From assembly GCF_936925435.1 (NCBI RefSeq), contig NZ_CAKZHQ010000010.1, forward strand, positions 1 to 37,874: a DNA stretch of 37,874 bases. The letters are read 5' to 3'. Position numbers and translations under genes: made by a program. Shown here piece after piece: positions 9,092 through 17,725 of the stretch (the stretch's first letter is position 1; each line of letters begins with the position of its first letter). This DNA is from an uncultured Ramlibacter sp. (GTDB lineage: Bacteria; Pseudomonadota; Gammaproteobacteria; Burkholderiales; Burkholderiaceae_C). The notes under the pieces were generated by a model. The model was not told where the DNA came from, ran no database searches, and saw only the letters and a program-made list of their open reading frames with translations.

Positions 9092-11443
9092 TCAGATGGT
9101 GCGGCCGAAGGGCCCGTCGTTGCCGACCTGGACCACGTCTTCCACGCGCGAGACCACCTGCGACTCAGGCATGGTCTTGCCCTGGGCCACGCAGTCGGCG
9201 TAGTAGCTGACCTTGCCGTCCTCGTCCTGGATCTCGACCAGGCCGTGGATGTCGGTCTCGAAGCCCGGGCACTTGGCGTTGAATTCGCGCGAGAACTTCA
9301 GGTAGTCGACGATCTTCTTGTTGAAGACCTCGCCCGGGATCAGCAGCGGGATGCCCGGCGGGTACGGCGTCACCAGCGAGGTGGTGATGCGCCCTTCCAG
9401 CTCGTCGATCGGCACCCGCTCGGTCTTGCGGTGGGCGATGTAGGCGAAGGCGTCGCTGGGCTTCATCGCCGGCGTCAGGTCCGACAGGTACATCTCGGTG
9501 GTCAGCCGGGCGATGTCGTACTTGGCATAGAGCTCGTGCACGAACTGGCACAGGTCGGCCAGGCCCATGCGCTCGTACTTCGGGTGCTGCTGGCAGAACT
9601 CCGGCAGGATCTTCCACATCGGCTGGTTCTTGGCGTAGTCGTCCTTGAACTGCTGCAGCGCCGTCAGCATGGTGTTCCAGCGGCCCTTGGTGATGCCGAT
9701 GGTGAACATGATGAAGAAGCTGTACAGGCCGGTCTTCTCCACGATGATGCCGTGCTCGGCCAGGAACTTGGTGACGATGGAGGCCGGGATGCCGGTCTTG
9801 TCGAACTTGCCGTTCAGATTCATGCCCGGCGTGACGATGGTGGACTTGATCGGGTCCAGCATGTTGAAGCCCTCGGCCAGGTTGCCGAAGCCGTGCCATT
9901 TGGCCGTGCGTGCCTCGCCCTTGATGATCCAGTCGTCGGCGCGGCCGATGCCCTCTTCCACCAGCTTGTCCGGGCCCCAGACCTTGAACCACCAGTCCTT
10001 GCCGTATTCCTGGTCCACCTTGCGCATGGCGCGGCGAAAGTCCAGCGCCTCCAGGATGCTCTCTTCCACCAGGGCCGTGCCACCGGGCGGCTCCATCATG
10101 GCGGCGGCGACGTCGCAGCTGGCAATGATGGAGTACTGCGGGCTGGTCGAGGTGTGCATCAGGTAGGCCTCGTTGAACAGGTGGCGGTCGAGCTTCCTGT
10201 TCTGCGAGTCCTGCACCAGCACATGGCTGGCCTGGCTGATGCCGGCCAACAGCTTGTGGGTGGACTGGGTGGCAAAGGTCAGCGATTCCCTGGGGCGCAC
10301 GCGCTTGCGGCCCATGGCGTGGTATTCGCCGTAGAAGGGGTGGAAGGCCGCGTGCGGCAGCCAGGCCTCGTCGAAATGCAAGGTGTCGACGTAGCCGTCA
10401 AGCATCTTCTTGATGGTCTCGGTGTTGTAGATGACGCCGTCGTATGTCGACTGGGTCAGCGTCATCACGCGCGGCTTGACCTTGTCTGCGTCCACGCCCT
10501 TGAGCAGCGGGTTGGCGCGGATCTTGGCCTTGATGGCGGCCGGCTCGAACTCGCTTTGCGGGATCGGGCCGATGATGCCGAAGTGGTTGCGCGTGGGCTT
10601 CATGAACACGGGGATGGCCCCGGTCATGATGATGGCGTGCAGGATGGACTTGTGGCAGTTGCGGTCGACCACCACCACGTCGTCCGGCGCCACCGTGTGG
10701 TGCCAGACCATCTTGTTGCTGGTGCTGGTGCCGTTGGTGACGAAAAAGCAGTGGTCGGCGTTGAAGATGCGCGCCGCATTGCGCTCGCTGGCCGCCACCG
10801 GGCCGGTGTGGTCCAGCAGTTGGCCCAGTTCCTCGACCGCGTTGCAGACGTCGGCGCGCAGCATGTTCTCACCGAAGAACTGGTGGAACATCTGGCCGAT
10901 CGGGCTCTTGAGGAAGGCCACGCCGCCGGAGTGCCCCGGGCAGTGCCAGGAGTAGGAGCCGTCCTCGGCGTAGTCGAGCAAGGCCTTGAAGAACGGCGGC
11001 TGCACGCCCTCCAGGTAACTCTTGGCTTCGCGGATGATGTGGCGCGCCATGAACTCCGGCGTGTCCTCGAAAGCGTGGATGAAGCCGTGCAGCTCGCGCA
11101 GGATGTCGTTGGGGATGTGGCGCGAGGTCTTGGTCTCGCCATAGACGTAGATCGGCACCTCCAGGTTCTTGCGCCGCACCTCCTCGATGAACTTGCGCAG
11201 GTTCAGCACCGCCGGGTCGAGGTCGGGGCCGACGGTGAACTCCTCGTCGTCGATCGACAGGATGAAGGCGCTGGCGCGCGACTGCTGCTGGGCGAACTGC
11301 GAGAAGTCGCCGTAGCTGGTGACGCCAAGCACCTCGAAGCCCTCGCTCTCGATCGCCTGCGCCAGCGCACGGATGCCCAGGCCAGAGGAGTTTTCAGAGC
11401 GGTAGTCTTCGTCGATGATGACGATGGGGAAACGGAATTTCAT
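9092..11443 (-). CDS. PLP-dependent Orn/Lys/Arg decarboxylase (class III)
   Basis: This enzyme decarboxylates a basic amino acid to a polyamine (arginine to agmatine, lysine to cadaverine or ornithine to putrescine), consuming a proton. The 783-residue protein has the three domains of the bacterial family. The N-terminal wing (VIIDEDYRSENSSG, residues 8-21) is a receiver-like fold. The PLP domain contains SWHCPGHSGGVAFLKSP, HFDEAW and the Schiff-base lysine Lys397 in STHKLLAG. A C-terminal domain contains VTPYPPGIPLLIPGE. It is slightly longer than E. coli AdiA (755) and LdcI (715). Substrate cannot be fixed from motifs; arginine or lysine is most likely. It stands alone, convergent with fabI and divergent from nfeD. 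Confidence 0.93.
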   Translation of the reverse strand: MKFRFPIVIIDEDYRSENSSGLGIRALAQAIESEGFEVLGVTSYGDFSQFAQQQSRASAFILSIDDEEFTVGPDLDPAVLNLRKFIEEVRRKNLEVPIYVYGETKTSRHIPNDILRELHGFIHAFEDTPEFMARHIIREAKSYLEGVQPPFFKALLDYAEDGSYSWHCPGHSGGVAFLKSPIGQMFHQFFGENMLRADVCNAVEELGQLLDHTGPVAASERNAARIFNADHCFFVTNGTSTSNKMVWHHTVAPDDVVVVDRNCHKSILHAIIMTGAIPVFMKPTRNHFGIIGPIPQSEFEPAAIKAKIRANPLLKGVDADKVKPRVMTLTQSTYDGVIYNTETIKKMLDGYVDTLHFDEAWLPHAAFHPFYGEYHAMGRKRVRPRESLTFATQSTHKLLAGISQASHVLVQDSQNRKLDRHLFNEAYLMHTSTSPQYSIIASCDVAAAMMEPPGGTALVEESILEALDFRRAMRKVDQEYGKDWWFKVWGPDKLVEEGIGRADDWIIKGEARTAKWHGFGNLAEGFNMLDPIKSTIVTPGMNLNGKFDKTGIPASIVTKFLAEHGIIVEKTGLYSFFIMFTIGITKGRWNTMLTALQQFKDDYAKNQPMWKILPEFCQQHPKYERMGLADLCQFVHELYAKYDIARLTTEMYLSDLTPAMKPSDAFAYIAHRKTERVPIDELEGRITTSLVTPYPPGIPLLIPGEVFNKKIVDYLKFSREFNAKCPGFETDIHGLVEIQDEDGKVSYYADCVAQGKTMPESQVVSRVEDVVQVGNDGPFGRTI

Positions 11444-11573
11444 CAGGGGGCCTCCAGCTGCGGGCCAAAAAGGGCAAAACAGGCGCGAAGTGTATGCAAA
11501 TACCGTGGCCCATTGCTTGCAGCCGGATGAATTGGCTCAAAATGTCGTGCATCGAACACAAACCCAAGGGCAC
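11444..11573. other. Divergent intergenic region between decarboxylase and nfeD
   Basis: These 130 bases separate the start codons of the decarboxylase (minus) and nfeD (plus), so both promoters should lie here. The stretch is more AT-rich than the genes around it. I find no convincing sigma-70 pair: TTGCAG with CAAAAT on the plus strand is a weak match, and GCATACACT on the minus strand is a possible -10 without a good -35. No other feature is seen. Confidence 0.4.
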
Positions 11574-11999
11574 ATGGCGGAATCGACCATCTGGTGGCTT
11601 GCAACGGGCCTGGCCGTTGCCGTGGAGCTCGTCACCGGCACCTTCTACCTGCTGATGCTGGCGATCGGCCTGGCGGCCGCGGCCGTGGCGGCCCACCTGG
11701 GCGCCTCGCTGACCGTGCAGGTCACGGTCGCCGCGGTGATCGGCGGCGGCGCGGTGCTGGCCTGCCACCTGGTGCGCAGCCGCCGGCCCAAGTCGGCGCC
11801 GGCGCAATCGAATCGCAACGTCAACCTGGACATCGGCGAATCGGTGCAGGTCGATGCCTGGAATGCCGACGGCACGGCCACGGTCAAGTACCGCGGTGCG
11901 GCCTGGACCGTCGTACCCGCGCCGGGCTCGGCCCAGGACGCCGGCATGCACCGGGTGCGCGAAGTGGTGGGCAACCGCCTGGTCGTCGAGAGAATCTGA
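11574..11999 (+). CDS. Short NfeD-family membrane protein
   Basis: The product is a 141-residue inner-membrane protein. Two or three hydrophobic segments (IWWLATGLAVAVELVTGTFY, LLMLAIGLAAAAVAAHLG, VQVTVAAVIGGGAVLACHL) are followed by a small soluble OB-fold domain (IGESVQVDAWNADGTATVKYRGAAW). This is the short NfeD type without the ClpP-like protease domain. Short NfeD proteins are normally encoded beside an SPFH/stomatin protein and are thought to act with it, possibly in membrane microdomains or membrane protein quality control. Here the partner begins 18 bases downstream. The ATG at 11574 follows AAGGG; an upstream in-frame ATG at 11415 falls inside the decarboxylase gene and is unlikely. 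Confidence 0.9.
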   Translation: MAESTIWWLATGLAVAVELVTGTFYLLMLAIGLAAAAVAAHLGASLTVQVTVAAVIGGGAVLACHLVRSRRPKSAPAQSNRNVNLDIGESVQVDAWNADGTATVKYRGAAWTVVPAPGSAQDAGMHRVREVVGNRLVVERI

Positions 12000-12017
12000 T
12001 CCCCCAACGGAGCAAGC

Positions 12018-12929
12018 ATGGAAATCGCACTCGTCCTGTTCGTCATCGCCGTCATCTTCGGCTTCCGCTCCATCAAGGTCGTGCCGCAGCAGAACGCCTG
12101 GGTGGTCGAGCGCCTGGGCAAGTACCACGCGGCCCTGACGCCGGGCCTGAACTTCCTCGTGCCCTTTGTCGACCGCGTCGCCTACAAGCACAGCCTCAAG
12201 GAAATCCCGCTGGATGTGCCCAGCCAGGTCTGCATCACGCGCGACAACACCCAGCTGCAGGTCGACGGCATCCTGTACTTCCAGGTGACCGATCCCATGC
12301 GCGCCAGCTACGGCTCGTCCAACTACATCGTGGCCGTGACCCAGCTGGCCCAGACGTCGCTGCGCAGCGTGATCGGCAAGCTGGAGCTGGACAAGACCTT
12401 CGAGGAGCGCGACATCATCAACGCCCAGGTCGTGCAGGCCATCGACGAGGCGGCCCTGAACTGGGGCGTGAAAGTGCTGCGCTACGAGATCAAGGACCTG
12501 ACGCCGCCCAAGGAGATCCTGCACGCCATGCAGTCGCAGATCACGGCCGAACGCGAGAAGCGCGCCCTGATCGCCGCCTCCGAAGGCCGGCGCCAGGAGC
12601 AGATCAACATCGCCACCGGCGAGCGCGAGGCCTTCATCGCCCGCTCCGAGGGCGAGAAGCAGTCCATCATCAACAACGCCCAGGGCGAGGCAGCTTCCAT
12701 CACCGCCGTGGCCAACGCCACGGCCGAGGCGATTGAGCGCATCGCCGCCGCCATCCGCCAGCCCGGCGGCGAACAGGCCGTGCAGCTCAAAGTGGCGGAA
12801 AAAGCGGTCGAGGCCTATAGCAAGGTGGCGGCGGATGCCACCACCACGCTGATCGTGCCCAACAACATGACCGAGGTGTCGGGCCTGATCGCCTCGGCCA
12901 TGAAGATGGTGCAAGCCGGCAAGGCCTGA
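12018..12929 (+). CDS. SPFH-domain (stomatin/prohibitin) membrane protein, QmcA-like
   Basis: The product is 303 residues with one N-terminal membrane segment (IALVLFVIAVIFGF), then the SPFH domain (VVPQQNAWVVERLGKYHAAL, PSQVCITRDNTQLQVDGILY, EERDIINAQVVQAIDEAA). A long charged alpha-helical region follows (EREKRALIAASEGRRQEQIN, IARSEGEKQSIINNAQGEA), as in stomatins and E. coli QmcA. Such proteins form ring-shaped oligomers that scaffold membrane domains or regulate FtsH-type proteases. It pairs with the NfeD gene upstream, with AACGGAGCAAGC as ribosome site. A GC-rich palindrome (CCCCGCGCGGGG, about 12938-12951) follows the stop but lacks a T-run. Confidence 0.93.
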   Translation: MEIALVLFVIAVIFGFRSIKVVPQQNAWVVERLGKYHAALTPGLNFLVPFVDRVAYKHSLKEIPLDVPSQVCITRDNTQLQVDGILYFQVTDPMRASYGSSNYIVAVTQLAQTSLRSVIGKLELDKTFEERDIINAQVVQAIDEAALNWGVKVLRYEIKDLTPPKEILHAMQSQITAEREKRALIAASEGRRQEQINIATGEREAFIARSEGEKQSIINNAQGEAASITAVANATAEAIERIAAAIRQPGGEQAVQLKVAEKAVEAYSKVAADATTTLIVPNNMTEVSGLIASAMKMVQAGKA

Positions 12930-12965
12930 CGCCCCCGCCCCGCGCGGGGCCATTCCAAGCACACC

Positions 12966-15629
12966 GTGTCCCAAGTCACCGATCCCCGTGCCCCTCCCAG
13001 CGACCTGCTGCTGAAGGTCACCCCGCCGCGCGTGCCGCGGCACCTGGTCGCGCGCCCCATGCTGGCGGCCGACCACCCGCAGTTCCGCGACCGCGCCGTG
13101 GTACTGGTGCAGGCCCCGCCGGGCTTTGGCAAGACCTCGCTGCTGGCGCAATGGCGGCTCGACCACCTGGCCCGCGGCGGGGCGGTGGCCTGGCTGACGG
13201 CGCAGACGCAGGACGACGGGTCGCGCTTCGTCCAGGCGCTGGCGCTGGCCGTGCGCAGCGGCGCCGGCCGTCCCACCTTCGGCCATGCGCTGCTGGAAGC
13301 GCCGCCGCCCGGTGGCCTGGAAGGCATCACGGCCTGGCTGGCGGAACTGGCGCACAGCGCCCGCGACATCGTGCTGATCGTCGACGAGGCCGACCGGCTG
13401 TCGGAGGAGCCGCGGGCCGCCCTGGCCTACCTGCTGCGCAACGCGCCGCCCAACCTGCGCTGCGTTGTGGGCGCCCGGTCTGACTGGCGGCTCGACGTCG
13501 ACGACCTGGTGGCCTATGGCCAGTGCGTGGTGATCGGCGCCAACCACCTGCGCTTCGGCGTGGGCGAAACCCTGGCCTTGATGCGCGAGCGCTTCGGCGC
13601 CGACGCCAATCCCGACGAGGCCGCCCGCCTGTACGAAATGACCGAAGGCTGGCCGCTGGGCCTGCAGCTGGCCCTGTCGGTGATGGGCAGCGCGGACGGC
13701 AGCGCACAGGTTCCCCGCCTGGACCTGCACGGCGGCGCGCTGCGCACGCAGTTCGTCGGCCGCCTGCTGGGCAACCTCGATCCTGCCGACCTGCACTTTC
13801 TCACCCTGGTCTCGGCGGCCGACCCGCTGCATCCCGGCCTGTGCCGTGCCATCGCCGACGCCCAGGATGCGCCGCAGCGACTGGCCCGGCTGCAGCGCGA
13901 CACGCCCATCCTGGTGGCCGGCGAGCACAGCGAATGGATGCGCATGCACGCCCTGGCACGCGAGGCGCTGCGCCGCCATTTCGACGCCCTGCCGGCCGCG
14001 CAACAGGCCGGCGTGCACAGCCGCGCGGCCCAGTGGCTGGCGGGACAGGGACTGCTCGACGGGGCCGCGGTCCACGCCCTGGAAGCGGGCGAGCCGCAGC
14101 GCGCCTACGAACTGGCCGAACGCAGCCTGTACGAGTCGCTCATGACACGCGGCCGCCAGGGCGCTGTGCTGGAGTGGCTTGCCCGCCTGCCGCCGGAGGA
14201 ACTGGACCGGCGGCCTCGCCTGCTGCTGGCCGCGGCGTGGTCGCTGGCGCTGGGCGAGCGCAACGACGAGGCCCAGCGCATGGTGGCACGGCTGCTGGCG
14301 CAGCCCGGTGTCGACGACAGCCTGCGCTGCGAATGCGCGCTGGTGCTGGGCGGCGCGGCGATCTTCGCCGATGAGCCGGACCGCTTCGCCGGCCTGCACG
14401 ATCCCTGGGCCGAGGCGCCGCCACTGAAAGATCCTCTGCTGCTGCAGATCCATGCCAACCGCATGGCCTTCCGCGCCCTGCTCGATGGCGAACCCGCGCT
14501 GGCACGCTTGCGCCAGCAGGCTGGTCCCGGCGGTGGCGACGGTCCCGGCGCTGGCTACCTGCAGCGCTGGCGCGACCTGATCATTGGCCTGAGCTACCTC
14601 TGGGAAGGCCAAGTGACGCTGGCCGAACAGCTGCTGCGGCCGGTGCTGGCCCGCACCGAAGCCGACCTGGGCCGCCGCAATCCCGTCGCCTGCATGCTGG
14701 CCGCCCTGCAGGCGGCGGCGCTGTGGGAGCGCGGCGACCCGCACGAGGCCGAGGCAGTGCTGGCCAACAGGCTGGACGTGCTCGAGCGCAGCGGCCTGCC
14801 CGAGTGCGTGCTGCTGGGCTACCGCACCCTGGCGCGCATCGCCACCAGCGCGGGCGCCGAAAACCGCGCTCTGGAACTGCTGGGCGCTCTGGAAGCCGTC
14901 GGCACGGCGCGCCAGCTGCCCCGGCTGCGGATCGCCAGCCTGGCCGAGCAGGTGCGGCTGCACGCGCGCAGCTTCCGCGGCGACACCTGCCGCGCGCTGC
15001 TGCAGCAGATCGACGAGCTGCTGCGCAGTCCGGACCTGCCCAGCGGCCCCTTGTGGGAGCGCGGCGTGCGGCCGCTGCAACTGGCAGCGCAAAGCTATGC
15101 AGCCATCGCCGCCCGGGACTGGCGCGGCGCCCTGGAGCCGCTGGCACGCGCCGACGAGGCAGCCGTGCAGCTCAAACAGGGCCGCCTGCACATCGAGCTG
15201 CAAGCCCTGCGGGCGCTGGCCTTGCACCACTGCGGCGAGCGCGCCGAGCCCCTGCTGCGCGAGGCCAGCGAGCTGGCGCAAAGCCACGGCCTGCGCCAGG
15301 TGCTGGCTGATGCCCACCCGGCCCTGGCCCAATGGCTGGATCTGGCGCAAGCCGGCGCGGCGGCCGAGCGGCCCCCGCAAGCGCCCGCCCGCGCCGAAGC
15401 GGCGCGCCCGCGCGCCCTGCCCAGCATGGCGCTGACGCCCAAGGAACGTGAAGTGCTGGAACTGGTGGCGCGCAACCTGTCCAACAAGGAGATCGGCCGC
15501 GCCCTGCAGGTGGGCGAGGAAACGATCAAGTGGCACATGAAAAATCTGCTGGCCAAGCTCGATGCCGGCACCCGCAAGGAGGTGGTGGCGCGGGCCCGCA
15601 TCTTCGGGCTGCTGTCCGACGCCAACTGA
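12966..15629 (+). CDS. MalT-like LuxR-family transcriptional regulator (STAND ATPase)
   Basis: This large (887-residue) regulator resembles MalT. An N-terminal NTPase domain has a P-loop APPGFGKT (Lys56) and a Walker B-like segment DIVLIVDEADR. A signature ELTRIDGWPLGLQL-like stretch is seen as TEGWPLGLQLAL near residue 225. A long helical, TPR-like region follows, with a C-terminal LuxR helix-turn-helix (LTPKEREVLELVARNLSNKE, then GEETIKWHMKNLLAKL). STAND regulators of this kind oligomerise on binding an inducer and ATP, then activate transcription. The start codon is GTG at 12966. It lies directly upstream of the catabolic operon beginning at 15711 and is the obvious candidate activator; the inducer is unknown. 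Confidence 0.9.
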   Translation: MSQVTDPRAPPSDLLLKVTPPRVPRHLVARPMLAADHPQFRDRAVVLVQAPPGFGKTSLLAQWRLDHLARGGAVAWLTAQTQDDGSRFVQALALAVRSGAGRPTFGHALLEAPPPGGLEGITAWLAELAHSARDIVLIVDEADRLSEEPRAALAYLLRNAPPNLRCVVGARSDWRLDVDDLVAYGQCVVIGANHLRFGVGETLALMRERFGADANPDEAARLYEMTEGWPLGLQLALSVMGSADGSAQVPRLDLHGGALRTQFVGRLLGNLDPADLHFLTLVSAADPLHPGLCRAIADAQDAPQRLARLQRDTPILVAGEHSEWMRMHALAREALRRHFDALPAAQQAGVHSRAAQWLAGQGLLDGAAVHALEAGEPQRAYELAERSLYESLMTRGRQGAVLEWLARLPPEELDRRPRLLLAAAWSLALGERNDEAQRMVARLLAQPGVDDSLRCECALVLGGAAIFADEPDRFAGLHDPWAEAPPLKDPLLLQIHANRMAFRALLDGEPALARLRQQAGPGGGDGPGAGYLQRWRDLIIGLSYLWEGQVTLAEQLLRPVLARTEADLGRRNPVACMLAALQAAALWERGDPHEAEAVLANRLDVLERSGLPECVLLGYRTLARIATSAGAENRALELLGALEAVGTARQLPRLRIASLAEQVRLHARSFRGDTCRALLQQIDELLRSPDLPSGPLWERGVRPLQLAAQSYAAIAARDWRGALEPLARADEAAVQLKQGRLHIELQALRALALHHCGERAEPLLREASELAQSHGLRQVLADAHPALAQWLDLAQAGAAAERPPQAPARAEAARPRALPSMALTPKEREVLELVARNLSNKEIGRALQVGEETIKWHMKNLLAKLDAGTRKEVVARARIFGLLSDAN

Positions 15630-15636
15630 GCGGGCG

Positions 15637-15672
15637 TGCCCCCCCTGCGAGAGGGGGTTGGGCAGGGGGGCA
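15637..15672. repeat. GC-rich inverted repeat after the MalT-like gene
   Basis: TGCCCCCCCTGC (15637-15648) can pair with GCAGGGGGGCA (15662-15672), leaving one bulged C and a 13-base loop. A smaller competing hairpin (CCCCCT with AGGGGG at 15651-15656) is also possible. It begins 8 bases after the regulator stop and is followed by GGTGTTTA, a poor T-run. It may be a weak terminator or attenuator between the regulator and the catabolic operon. Function is inferred only. Confidence 0.5.
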
Positions 15673-15681
15673 GGTGTTTAG

Positions 15682-15700
15682 CCTTGGATCTCCAAGGAGG
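15682..15700 (+). promoter_or_regulatory. Inverted repeat overlapping the dioxygenase ribosome-binding site
   Basis: CCTTGGA (15682-15688) and TCCAAGG (15691-15697) form a perfect 7-base inverted repeat separated by two bases. The right arm contains most of an ideal Shine-Dalgarno, AAGGAGG at 15694-15700, 10 bases before the ATG at 15711. In RNA the hairpin would hide the ribosome site; in DNA the symmetry could be a protein operator. Which of these applies, if either, cannot be told from sequence alone. The Shine-Dalgarno decides the start of the dioxygenase gene. Confidence 0.6.
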
Positions 15701-15710
15701 CACCCGGCCC

Positions 15711-16628
15711 ATGACAATCCAGGAGACAAGCCAAGCCCTGGCCCCCGCAGTGGGGGCGGCACAATCGTTCGAGGGCGCGATCCGCGTCCGGCCCCTGACC
15801 TGCGCCATCGGCGCGGAACTGGGCAACGTCGACCTCGGCGCCGCCTCGCGCGACCCTGCCCTGGTGGCCCAGATCCGCGCCCTGCTGCTGCAGCACAAGG
15901 TCCTGTTCTTTCGCGACCAGGGCATGAGCCGGGCCGAGCACGTGGCTTTTGCCCGCCATTTCGGCGAGCTGGAAGACCATCCGGTGGCGGGCAGCGACCC
16001 GGAGCACCCGGGCCTGGTGCGCATCTACAAGTCGCCGGACGCGCCCGCCGACCGCTACGAGAACGCCTGGCACACCGACGCCACCTGGCGCCAGCGGCCG
16101 CCCTTCGGCGCCGTCCTGCGCTGCGTCGAGTGCCCACCGGTGGGCGGCGACACGACCTGGGCCAACATGGCGCTGGCCTACGAAAAGCTGCCCCAGCAGG
16201 TCAAGGACCAGATCGCGCCGCTGCGTGCCCGCCACAGCATCGAGGCCAGTTTCGGCGCCGCCATGCCGGCCGACAAGCGCCTGGGCCTGCACGCCCAGTT
16301 CCCCGACGCCGAGCACCCGGTGGTGCGCACCCATCCCGAGACGGGCGAAAAAATCCTGTTCGTCAACGCCTTCACCACCCATTTCACCAACTTCCACACG
16401 CCGGCCAACGTGCGCTACGGCCAGGACTACACCCACGGCGGCTCGGACCTGCTGCGCTACCTGATCAGCCAGGCCCACATCCCCGAGTTCCAGGTCCGCT
16501 GGCGCTGGCAGCCCAACGACGTCGCCATGTGGGACAACCGCTCCACCCAGCACTACGCCGTCATGGACTACCCGCCCTGCCACCGCAAGATGGAGCGCGC
16601 CGGGATCATCGGCGACGCCACTTTCTGA
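15711..16628 (+). CDS. TauD/TfdA-family 2-oxoglutarate-dependent dioxygenase
   Basis: Enzymes of this family use Fe(II), O2 and 2-oxoglutarate to hydroxylate a substrate, often so that a sulfite, sulfate or aryl ether group is released (taurine, alkyl sulfates, 2,4-D). The 305-residue protein has the iron ligands His121-x-Asp123 (in WHTDATW) and His281 (STQHYA). The 2-oxoglutarate-binding arginine is probably Arg296, 15 residues on, the same spacing as in E. coli TauD (255/270). The start at 15711 follows a perfect AAGGAGG; a longer in-frame reading from 15636 lacks a ribosome site. Substrate is not deducible. It heads an eight-gene run with gaps of 37 bases or less, so it probably carries out an early step. 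Confidence 0.92.
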   Translation: MTIQETSQALAPAVGAAQSFEGAIRVRPLTCAIGAELGNVDLGAASRDPALVAQIRALLLQHKVLFFRDQGMSRAEHVAFARHFGELEDHPVAGSDPEHPGLVRIYKSPDAPADRYENAWHTDATWRQRPPFGAVLRCVECPPVGGDTTWANMALAYEKLPQQVKDQIAPLRARHSIEASFGAAMPADKRLGLHAQFPDAEHPVVRTHPETGEKILFVNAFTTHFTNFHTPANVRYGQDYTHGGSDLLRYLISQAHIPEFQVRWRWQPNDVAMWDNRSTQHYAVMDYPPCHRKMERAGIIGDATF

Positions 16629-16665
16629 AACCGACCACCCTCCCTCAGAGAAATAGCACTCCACC

Positions 16666-17724
16666 ATGAACTACCTCGACGGTTCGCTGTATCCCGAAAA
16701 CCAGCAGCCCCTGATCATCACGGCTGCGCCGTACGCGCCGGCGTGGGTGCCCTCCGACTTTCCCGAGGACATCCCGGTCACGATGGACCAGCAGGTCCAG
16801 AAGGCGGTGGATTGCTACAACGCTGGCGCCACCGTGCTGCACCTGCACGTGCGAGAGCTCGATGGCAAGGGCAGCAAGCGCCTGTCCAAGTTCAATGAGC
16901 TGATCGCCGGCGTGCGCAAGGCCGTTCCCGAGATGGTCATCCAGGTCGGCGGCTCGATCAGTTTCGCCCCCGAAAACGAAGGCGCGGCCGCCAAGTGGCT
17001 CTCCGACGACACACGCCACATGCTGGCCGAGCTCGACCCCAAGCCCGACCAGGTCACGGTGACGATCAACACCTCGCAGATGAATGTCGTCGAGCACTGG
17101 GACGACGCGGACACCAGGGGGACCTCGATGGAAGACCCCGCGATCTACAACGCCTACAAGGAAATGACCGTGCCGGCGCAGCCGGGCTGGGCCGAGGAGC
17201 ACATCCGCCGCCTGAGCGCAGCCGGCATCCAGAGCGCCTTCCAGTGCTACAACATCAACAGCTTCGAGTCCGTCGAGCGCCTCATCCGCCGCGGCATCTA
17301 CAAGGGCCCGCTGGTCATGAACTGGGTGGCGATCGGCGGCGGCATGGACGTGCCGAGCATCTACAGCCTGGCCAACTTCGTGCGTGCCACGCCGGACGGC
17401 GCGGTGCTGACGGTGGAAAGCACGATGCGCAACGTGCTGCCGGTCAACATGATGGGCATCGCCATGGGCCTGCACGTGCGCTGCGGCATCGAGGACAACA
17501 TCTGGAACCAGTCGCGCACCGAGAAGATGTCCACGGTCAAGCAGGTCGAGCAGCTGGTGCGCATGTCGCGTGAATTCGGCCGCGAAATCGCCACCGGCAA
17601 GCAGGCGCGCGAGATCTCCAAGATCGGCGTGTTCTACGACACGGTCGAGGAAACCCTGGCCGCCAACGGCTTCGCCCCCAACGCCCAGGGACGCCAGCAG
17701 GGTTTCCTGCGCAAGGCCGCCTGA
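16666..17724 (+). CDS. Beta-keto acid cleavage enzyme (BKACE, DUF849)
   Basis: BKACE enzymes condense a beta-keto acid with acetyl-CoA and cleave it to acetoacetate plus a new CoA ester (the model is 3-keto-5-aminohexanoate cleavage enzyme, Kce). The zinc ligands are visible: His59 and His61 in VLHLHVRE and Glu276 in HVRCGIEDN, which also supplies the neighbouring Asp. At 352 residues it is clearly longer than Kce-type enzymes of about 275-310. Extra sequence lies in the N-terminal part (WVPSDFPEDIPVTMDQ) and in the region from 125 to 175. Which beta-keto acid is used depends on pocket residues that I cannot assign. The next gene starts one base after its stop. Confidence 0.92.
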   Translation: MNYLDGSLYPENQQPLIITAAPYAPAWVPSDFPEDIPVTMDQQVQKAVDCYNAGATVLHLHVRELDGKGSKRLSKFNELIAGVRKAVPEMVIQVGGSISFAPENEGAAAKWLSDDTRHMLAELDPKPDQVTVTINTSQMNVVEHWDDADTRGTSMEDPAIYNAYKEMTVPAQPGWAEEHIRRLSAAGIQSAFQCYNINSFESVERLIRRGIYKGPLVMNWVAIGGGMDVPSIYSLANFVRATPDGAVLTVESTMRNVLPVNMMGIAMGLHVRCGIEDNIWNQSRTEKMSTVKQVEQLVRMSREFGREIATGKQAREISKIGVFYDTVEETLAANGFAPNAQGRQQGFLRKAA

Positions 17725-17725
17725 G

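Noticed and set aside
9074..11530. An 818-codon plus-strand open frame opposite the decarboxylase
   Set aside because: No motif and a Val/His/Leu-rich composition; the opposite strand encodes a complete PLP enzyme with its Schiff-base lysine.
12930..12965. CCCCGCGCGGGG palindrome as terminator of the SPFH gene
   Set aside because: It can fold, but there is no T-run and such palindromes are common in DNA this GC-rich; it is mentioned only with the gene.
11394..15536. A 1,380-codon open frame on the minus strand opposite nfeD, the SPFH gene and the MalT-like regulator
   Set aside because: Its protein is Gln/Gly/Ala/His-rich with no domain, and it lies opposite three genes with clear families. 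Long antisense frames are expected where third codon positions are nearly all G or C.
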